From: Streptomyces sp. AC512_CC834
GTDB taxonomy: Bacteria > Actinomycetota > Actinomycetes > Streptomycetales > Streptomycetaceae
Direction of reading: 5' to 3'
DNA: 64,000 nt
Assembly (NCBI RefSeq): GCF_019049325.1
Contig: NZ_JAGMUO010000065.1
Span: 496,001 to 560,000 of the forward strand
Shown: positions 58,888-64,000 of the stretch, piece after piece
Numbering within the stretch: the stretch's first letter is position 1
How the letters are laid out: the number at the start of each line of letters is the position of its first letter
Made by a program: the position numbers and the translations under genes
Notes under the pieces: model-generated
Seen by the model: only the letters and a program-made list of their open reading frames with translations
What the model was told of the DNA's origin: nothing
Databases searched by the model: none

Positions 58888-59472
58888 ATGGCAGTCACCG
58901 CCCTCGACCCCCGCACCGCCCTCGTCGTGATCGACCTCCAGGCCGGTATCGTCGGCGCGCCCACCCAGCCGTACAGCGGCGCCGAGGTGGTCGCCCGCAG
59001 CGCCGAACTGGCCGATGCCTTCCGGGCCCGCGACCTGCCCGTGGTGCTGGTCCGGGTCTCCTTCGCCGCCGACGGGGCGGACGCCGTGCCGGGGCGTACG
59101 GAGGCCGGCGGGGCCGGCCGGTCCCTGCCCGAGGGCTGGGACGTCGTCGTCGACGAGCTGACCGGCCACCCCGGCGACATCACCGTCACCAAGCGCAACT
59201 GGGGCGCCTTCCACGGCACCGGCCTGGACGTCCAACTGCGCCGCCGCGGCGTCACCCAGATCGCGCTGTGCGGCATAGCCACCAGCATCGGCGTGGAGTC
59301 CACGGCCCGCGCCGCCCACGAGCACGGCTACCACGTCACGCTCGCCACCGACGCCATGAGCGACATGAGCGCCGAGGCGCACCACGGCAGCGTCGAGCGG
59401 ATCTTCCCGCGTCTCGGCGAGACGGGCACGACGCAGGAGATCCTTGAGCTGCTGGCCAAGACGCACTGCTGA
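58888..59472 (+). CDS. isochorismatase-family hydrolase lacking the nucleophilic Cys
   Basis: 194 residues. The Asp is in TALVVIDLQAGIVG and the Lys in ITVTKRNWGAFHG. The position normally filled by the catalytic Cys (GxxTxxCVxxTA) reads GIATSIGVESTARAA, so Gly replaces Cys. True isochorismatases (EntB, PhzD) also lack the Cys, while amidases such as nicotinamidase need it. An ether- or enol-ether-hydrolysing role is therefore more likely than amidase. Ribosome site gaaagg is weak; it is translationally coupled to the MarR gene. Confidence 0.88.
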   Translation: MAVTALDPRTALVVIDLQAGIVGAPTQPYSGAEVVARSAELADAFRARDLPVVLVRVSFAADGADAVPGRTEAGGAGRSLPEGWDVVVDELTGHPGDITVTKRNWGAFHGTGLDVQLRRRGVTQIALCGIATSIGVESTARAAHEHGYHVTLATDAMSDMSAEAHHGSVERIFPRLGETGTTQEILELLAKTHC

Positions 59473-59514
59473 CGGGCCGGATCCCTCCCACGGCGGTCAC
59501 GGCGGTCACGGCGG

Positions 59515-60474
59515 TCACGGCTTGAGCGGCTCCCACCAGGCCCGGTTGTCCCGGTACCAGGCGACCGTCTCGGCCAGCCCTGCCGTGAAGTCACGGCGGG
59601 GTCGGTAGCCCAGCTCCTCGCGGGCCTTGCTCCAGTCGACCGAGTAGCGCAGGTCGTGGCCCTTGCGGTCCTCGACGTGCACGACCCGGTCCCAGTCGGC
59701 GCCGCAGGCGTCCAGGAGCAGGCCGGTCAGGTCGCGGTTGCTCAACTCGGTGCCGCCGCCGAGGTTGTAGACCTCACCGGCCCGGCCGCCGGTCCGCACG
59801 AGGTCGACGCCCCGGCAGTGGTCGTCGACGTGCAGCCAGTCGCGGACATGGCGCCCGTCCCCGTACAGCGGGACCCGGCGGCCGTCCAGGAGGTGGGTGA
59901 CGAAAAGCGGCACGAGCTTCTCGGGGAACTGGCGCGGGCCGTAGTTGTTGGAGCACCGGGTCACCCGTACGTCCAGGCCGTGGGTGCGGTGGTACGCGAG
60001 GGCCAGCAGGTCGCCCGACGCCTTCGAGGCGGAGTACGGGGAACTGGGGCGCAGCGGATGCTCCTCGGTCGCCGAGCCGGACTCGACGGAGCCGTAGACC
60101 TCGTCGGTGGAGACGTGCACGAAGGGCTCCACGCCGTGCCGCAGGGCGGCGTCCAGCAGGTTCTGGGTACCGACGACGTTGGTGAGGACGAAGTCGGACG
60201 CGGCGTGGATCGAGCGGTCCACGTGGGACTCGGCGGCGAAGTGCACCACTTGGTCGGCCCCGGCCGTCAGCTTGTCGACGAGCGGGGCGTCGCGGATGTC
60301 GCCGTGCACGAAATCCAGCCGGGGATGGCCGAGTTCGAGGTTGGCGGTGGTTCCGGCGTAGGTGAGGGCGTCCAGCACCGTGATCCGCGGTGCCCCGGGC
60401 ACGTCGGAGGCCAGGAGCGTGTTGACGTACCGGGAGCCTATGAATCCGGCGGCGCCGGTGACCAGGATGTTCAT
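59515..60474 (-). CDS. rmlB: dTDP-glucose 4,6-dehydratase
   Basis: 319 residues. Gly-rich NAD site ILVTGAAGFIGSRYVNTLL, HFAAESHVDRSI, catalytic VSTDEVYGSVESG, Tyr-Lys pair in SPYSASKASGDLL, and the dTDP-contact CSNNYGPRQFPEKLVPLFV are all typical of RmlB/StrE/DesIV enzymes. It makes dTDP-4-keto-6-deoxyglucose, the branch point to deoxysugars. No dTDP-glucose synthase, epimerase or glycosyltransferase gene lies beside it, so it is an orphan in this window. A 9-bp repeat (CACGGCGGT) lies between its end and the convergent gene. Confidence 0.93.
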   Translation of the reverse strand: MNILVTGAAGFIGSRYVNTLLASDVPGAPRITVLDALTYAGTTANLELGHPRLDFVHGDIRDAPLVDKLTAGADQVVHFAAESHVDRSIHAASDFVLTNVVGTQNLLDAALRHGVEPFVHVSTDEVYGSVESGSATEEHPLRPSSPYSASKASGDLLALAYHRTHGLDVRVTRCSNNYGPRQFPEKLVPLFVTHLLDGRRVPLYGDGRHVRDWLHVDDHCRGVDLVRTGGRAGEVYNLGGGTELSNRDLTGLLLDACGADWDRVVHVEDRKGHDLRYSVDWSKAREELGYRPRRDFTAGLAETVAWYRDNRAWWEPLKP

Positions 60475-60924
60475 GAACGGTTCAGTGCCTTGCTGCGGTC
60501 GGGGACGGAGAAGCGGGACGCCTGTGACGCCCGTGACGCTACCGGCGTGCCCTTCGTCGTCCGTGACCGGCGCCCCCCAGGTCCCCTCAGGTCAGTCCTC
60601 GCCCCGGACGATGTTCGACTCCTGGCCCGGTTGCGATGCGCGGGCGGCGCTGCCGTCCTCGACGGCGGGTACGCAGGTGCGCATCAGGCCCCTGCTCCGC
60701 AGGCGGCGGGCCTTCGACCATCCTGTCTCCAGCCGACGGACAACGGGCTTCCCGGTGGTGTCCGTGGTCACGTGGCATCATCTTCCTTCTGCTCTTCCGC
60801 TTTTCCGCGTCCGGTGCGGTCGCCCCTCCGGGTCCCCGGTCGGGCCGCCGTGAAACGCCCTGCCCTTTCCTGTGCGGGGTCCTGGTGTGGCCACTCCCGG
60901 CGGGGTCGTCCCGCCCGTGGACCG

Positions 60925-61035
60925 GGCGTCGCCGCGGCCCTGGACGGCTTCACCGCGCTGCGGCACCCGCTGAGCCTCACCGACGTCCGCCTGGACGACT
61001 ACGCGGCCGTCTTCCACCCCGGCGGGCGGGGACGC
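60925..61035 (+). pseudogene. fragment of a DJ-1/PfpI-type glutamine-amidotransferase-like gene
   Basis: A 37-codon plus-strand segment reads GVAAALDGFTALRHPLSLTD, then VRLDDYAAVFHPGGRGR. The D-D-Y-x-A-V-F-x-P-G-G-x-G pattern is a strong match to class I amidotransferase-like (Hsp31/DJ-1) proteins. No nucleophile-elbow Cys, start or remaining domain follows, because the minus-strand phosphatase gene begins its end here. The other part of this 561-bp gap (60475-60924) shows no gene. Confidence 0.55.
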
Positions 61036-63492
61036 TCACCGGCCGCCGTCCACCGGGATCTCGCTCCAGACCTGCTTGCCTCCGCTGACCGGCAGCGTCC
61101 CCCAGGTCGCGGACATCGCCTCGACGAGGAGGATGCCGCGTCCGCCGGTGGCCTCCCAGCCGATACTGGTCGGCTTGACGGGCGTACGGGGCGAGGCGTC
61201 GGCGACCGCGACGCGCAGCTTGCCGCTGATCAGGGTGAGGTCGAGGCGTACCTTGCCGTCGGTGTGCACCAGGGCGTTGGTGACCAGTTCGGAGACGATC
61301 AGCAGGACGCCGTCGATGTCGTCGTCCGGCACGCCCCAGGAGCGCAGGGTGCGCCGGGTGAAGCGGCGGGCGTGTCGCACGGCCTCGGGCAGCCGCCACA
61401 CCGACCAGCTCTCCCGCAGCGGGCGCAGGGCCATGCCGTCGTAGCGCACCAGCAGCAGGGCGACGTCGTCGTTGCGGCGGGCGTTGCCGAGCAGGGCGTC
61501 GGCGACGAGCCCGAGGTGGGCGGGGTCGGAGACGGCCAGGGCGTGTGCGAACCGGTCCATGCCCTCGTCGATGTCGGCGTCGGGCGTCTCCACCAGGCCG
61601 TCGGTGGTGAGGGCGATCAGCGTGCCGGGCCGCAGCCGCAGCGGGCTCATCGGGAAGTCCGCCTGCGTCACCACGCCGAGCGGCGGGCCGCCCTCCACCT
61701 CCGCGATCTCCGTACTGCCGTCGGGGTGGCGCAGCACGGGAGGAAGGTGTCCGGCCCGCACGCACCAGGCGGAGCCCTCCTCCATGTCGAGCTCGACGTA
61801 GACGCAGGTGGCGAAGAGGTCGGTCTCCATGCCTGTCAGCAGGCGGTTGGCGTGGGAGACCACGACGTCGGGCGGGTGGCCCTCGACGGCGTAGGCGCGC
61901 AGGGCCGTGCGCATCTGGCCCATCAGGGTGGCGGCGCCGGCGCTGTGGCCCTGGACGTCGCCGATGACGAGGGCGACGTGGTGGTCGGGCAGCGGGATCA
62001 CGTCGTACCAGTCGCCGCCCAGCTCAAGGCCGGCCGTGCTGGGCAGATAGCGGGCGACGGCGACCGCGCCGGGCAGTTTCGGCAGCCGGCGCGGCAGTAG
62101 CTGGCGCTGGAGCATGCCGACGAGTTCGTGCTCGGCGTCGAAGGCGTGGGCGCGCATCAGGGCCTGCCCGGCGAGGCCCGCGGAGGCGGTGAGCAGGGCG
62201 CGTTCGTCGGGTCCGAAGTCGTGCGGGGTGTCCCAGCCGATGAGGCAGGCGCCGGCCATGCGACCGCCGGCGGGCAGCGGGAGCACGGCCAGGCCGCCGG
62301 GGCCGACGTCGGCGAGGGCCGGTTCGAGGTCGCCGGTGCCGGCGGGCCAGATCCGGGCGCGTCCCTCGCGCAGGGCGGCGGCGAGGGTGGGCATGGCCCG
62401 TACCGGTGCGTCCGGCCACTCGGTGCGCCACTCAAGGCGCCACAGCTCGGGCCAGGACTCCGGTTCGGGCGGGTCGAGGACGGTGACGACGAGCCGGTCG
62501 TTCTCCAGCTCGGCGAGCGCGATCCGGTCGGCGCGCAGCGGCCTGCGCAGGGCGGCGACCACGGCCTGGCTGACGTCCCGTACGGTGCCGGCGGTGGCCA
62601 GCGCGGCGGCGAGCCGCTGGACGCGGGCCACGTCGGTGACCTCCGGACGCAGGGTGGAGGCGTCGACGACGGTGCCGACCAGACGCGTCGGCCGGCCGTC
62701 GCCGCCGGGCAGCAGGCGCCCGCTCAGCCGCAGCCACTTCGGCGGGCCGGTGGGCTGCTCCACCCGGAACTCCAGCTCGCGGTCGCCGATCGACATGTGG
62801 TCGGACTCGGTCACCGACATCAGCGACGGCAGGTCCTCCGGTACGGCGAGGCCCAGCAGCGTCTCGACCTTGCCGTCGAACTCGTCGGGGGCGAGGCCGA
62901 ACAGGCGCAGGATGTCGTCGCCCACCTCCACCCGGCCGGTGTCCATGGCCAGGGTGAAAGCGCCCGGCCGCAACTCCTCGGCCGCGGCCTCGGCCTCGGC
63001 CGGGGTGGGGCAGGTCATGGCCTCGGCGATCAGTTCCAGGCACCGGCGGTCCTCGGCGTCGAACCCCTCCGGGCGCTCGGTCAGGGCGAGGAGGCAGCCG
63101 CCGCCGTCCCCGCGCACGGGCAGCGTGGCGAGCGAGAAGCCGCTCGACGGCACGTGCCGCGACTCGGCCGATCCGGCGAACTCCTCGGGCCCGACCCACA
63201 CCGCCTCGCCGGCGCGGTGGGCGTCGGCGACCGGGGAGCCGCCCGCCGCGGGGTAGCTGTCGCGTACGCCGTACAGGGTGCGCGGCGCGCCGGCCGACTC
63301 GGCCAGGCAGAGCAGCTCGCGGTCGTCGCCGGGCGAGTACAGGGCGGCGAAGGAGGCGCCCGCGAAGACCAGCGCCTGTTCGAGGATCCGGCGCGGCCGC
63401 TCCTCGGGCTCCGGGCCGGCCGCGATCGCCTTCAGGGCGCCCTCGGCACGCAGCGTCCTCGGTCCGCGTTCCGCAGCGCCCTGTCTGACCAC
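61036..63492 (-). CDS. multi-domain SpoIIE-type phosphatase (GAF-PAS-GAF-PP2C-HATPase)
   Basis: 818 residues from a GTG at 63492 (an upstream start is possible; the ribosome site is weak). Domains in order: GAF (about 20-150), PAS (about 165-280), second GAF (about 290-430), PP2C (LELGGDWYDVIPLPDHHVAL, VIGDVQGHSAGAA), and an RsbW-like ATPase (LIVSELVTNALVHTDGKVRL, GGRGILLVEAMSATWG). It both dephosphorylates an antagonist and carries a kinase-like domain, as in Streptomyces partner-switching regulators that control sigma factors. No cognate anti-sigma antagonist gene is adjacent. Confidence 0.92.
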   Translation of the reverse strand: MVRQGAAERGPRTLRAEGALKAIAAGPEPEERPRRILEQALVFAGASFAALYSPGDDRELLCLAESAGAPRTLYGVRDSYPAAGGSPVADAHRAGEAVWVGPEEFAGSAESRHVPSSGFSLATLPVRGDGGGCLLALTERPEGFDAEDRRCLELIAEAMTCPTPAEAEAAAEELRPGAFTLAMDTGRVEVGDDILRLFGLAPDEFDGKVETLLGLAVPEDLPSLMSVTESDHMSIGDRELEFRVEQPTGPPKWLRLSGRLLPGGDGRPTRLVGTVVDASTLRPEVTDVARVQRLAAALATAGTVRDVSQAVVAALRRPLRADRIALAELENDRLVVTVLDPPEPESWPELWRLEWRTEWPDAPVRAMPTLAAALREGRARIWPAGTGDLEPALADVGPGGLAVLPLPAGGRMAGACLIGWDTPHDFGPDERALLTASAGLAGQALMRAHAFDAEHELVGMLQRQLLPRRLPKLPGAVAVARYLPSTAGLELGGDWYDVIPLPDHHVALVIGDVQGHSAGAATLMGQMRTALRAYAVEGHPPDVVVSHANRLLTGMETDLFATCVYVELDMEEGSAWCVRAGHLPPVLRHPDGSTEIAEVEGGPPLGVVTQADFPMSPLRLRPGTLIALTTDGLVETPDADIDEGMDRFAHALAVSDPAHLGLVADALLGNARRNDDVALLLVRYDGMALRPLRESWSVWRLPEAVRHARRFTRRTLRSWGVPDDDIDGVLLIVSELVTNALVHTDGKVRLDLTLISGKLRVAVADASPRTPVKPTSIGWEATGGRGILLVEAMSATWGTLPVSGGKQVWSEIPVDGGR

Positions 63493-63576
63493 GTCGCCAT
63501 TACAGCGCTTATGGGACACCCGCGCAGCCCCTACGGACCGGGTACCGGCGATCAGGGACCCACGGGGGCTCCCGGA

Positions 63577-63618
63577 GGCACCCCCGCGCGGGTCTACGGA
63601 GACCCGCGCGGGGGTGCC
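63577..63618. terminator. strong hairpin upstream of the phosphatase gene
   Basis: A perfect 19-bp inverted repeat (63577-63595 and 63600-63618) with a 4-nt loop ACGG. It probably ends a minus-strand transcript entering from the right, beyond the window, or isolates the phosphatase promoter. Confidence 0.8.
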
Positions 63619-63659
63619 GACCCCACCCACTCCACCCACCCGGACACCACGCACCCCAG

Positions 63660-64000
63660 CCACCACGCACCGGACCGCCGGTCCGGCCCCGACGGGGCCG
63701 ATCGGCGGTCCAGGGGCTGGCGGTCCGGCGTCCGGCGTCGTCCGGCAGACCGGCGGTCCGGCGGCCCGGGGCCGTCCGGCAGTCCAGGGTCCGAGGCCGT
63801 CCGACAGTCCGGCGCCCGGCGTCGTCCGGCAGCCCGGCGGTCCGGGGCCGTCCAGCGTCCGGCGTCCGGCAGCCCGAGGCCGTCCGGCGGTCCAGGGTCC
63901 GGGGCCGTCCGACAGTCCGGCAGTCCGGCGCCCGGCGTCATCCGGCAGTCCGGAGTCCGGGGCCGTCCAGCGTCCGGCGTCCGGCGTCCGGCGTCCGGCG
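63660..64000. repeat. degenerate GC-rich tandem repeat running to the window end
   Basis: About 340 bp of diverged copies built on GGCCGTCCGGCAGTCCGG, with CGGCGTCCGG ending in an exact 9-10 bp run at the edge (last ~40 bases). No gene is supported in it: open frames give only Arg/Pro/Asp-rich repeats in every frame. Confidence 0.75.

Noticed and set aside
63594..63941. A protein-coding gene in the right-edge repeats
   Set aside because: All frames are open because of composition, and the peptide is only a degenerate Arg/Pro/Asp repeat. The frame also crosses the strong hairpin.

Overview
This window is a stretch of high-GC actinobacterial chromosome, almost certainly Streptomyces. The evidence is the very high third-position GC, many GTG starts, and families typical of the genus: an XRE/DUF5753 + DUF397 pair, a DUF574-type methyltransferase, a DUF5133 protein, an ATP-grasp RiPP pair, a PucR-type and a LAL-type regulator, and mycothiol-dependent formaldehyde detoxification. 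No rRNA, tRNA, CRISPR array or intact insertion sequence was recognised. The species cannot be fixed from the sequence alone.

Layout. 1-2.5 kb: end of a molybdenum hydroxylase operon (FAD subunit tail and molybdopterin subunit), closed by a strong hairpin. 2.6-8.1 kb: a repeat-containing membrane protein, a YkvA-like protein, a compact ATP-grasp RiPP (graspetide) precursor and maturase pair, and a GlxA-type regulator facing a DUF2269 membrane protein. 8.2-12.1 kb: an NmrA/NTF2-like pair facing a TetR gene across two perfect 15-bp palindromes, then an ABC exporter. 12.2-15.5 kb: HEAT-like protein, DUF397 and XRE proteins, and a SAM methyltransferase. 15.7-20.7 kb: a five-gene branched-chain-amino-acid-type ABC uptake operon. 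21.4-27.2 kb: PucR-type regulator, a giant LuxR-family ATPase carrying an 18-copy 9-residue repeat, and a secreted PET-hydrolase/cutinase-like enzyme. 27.5-36.2 kb: oxidoreductase, GH64 beta-1,3-glucanase behind a LacI-type operator, PP2C phosphatase, MMPL exporter, small acidic proteins and a polytopic GT-C-like protein. 36.4-41.6 kb: GH65 disaccharide phosphorylase, beta-phosphoglucomutase-like HAD, sugar/nucleoside kinase and RpiR regulator. 41.9-47.7 kb: flavin reductase, TetR and OB-fold protein sharing an operator-like motif, F420 oxidoreductase, MalY-like lyase and a membrane-anchored streptogrisin-like protease. 47.8-51.8 kb: a decaying sugar locus (ROK regulator, shredded ABC transporter, intact Gfo/Idh enzyme, frameshifted SDR). 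52-64 kb: SDR, MBL hydrolase + mycothiol dehydrogenase, second ABC exporter, MarR + isochorismatase-like enzyme, dTDP-glucose dehydratase, and a GAF/PAS/PP2C/HATPase phosphatase.

How genes work together. The GH65 phosphorylase (Pi + disaccharide to beta-glucose-1-P) and the overlapping HAD mutase (to glucose-6-P) form a clear two-step pathway. The dehydrogenase/MBL pair fits formaldehyde or glyoxal detoxification. The five overlapping transporter genes form one uptake system. The precursor/maturase pair is a minimal graspetide locus without the methyltransferase often found beside such pairs.

A feature of the whole window is the number of short tandem repeats (9, 12, 13, 15, 16 and 27 bp units). 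They lie in promoters, terminator flanks, a signal peptide, an ATPase C-terminus and the middle of the LAL regulator. Units inside genes are always multiples of three. Several loci show decay by small deletions or a one-base slip.
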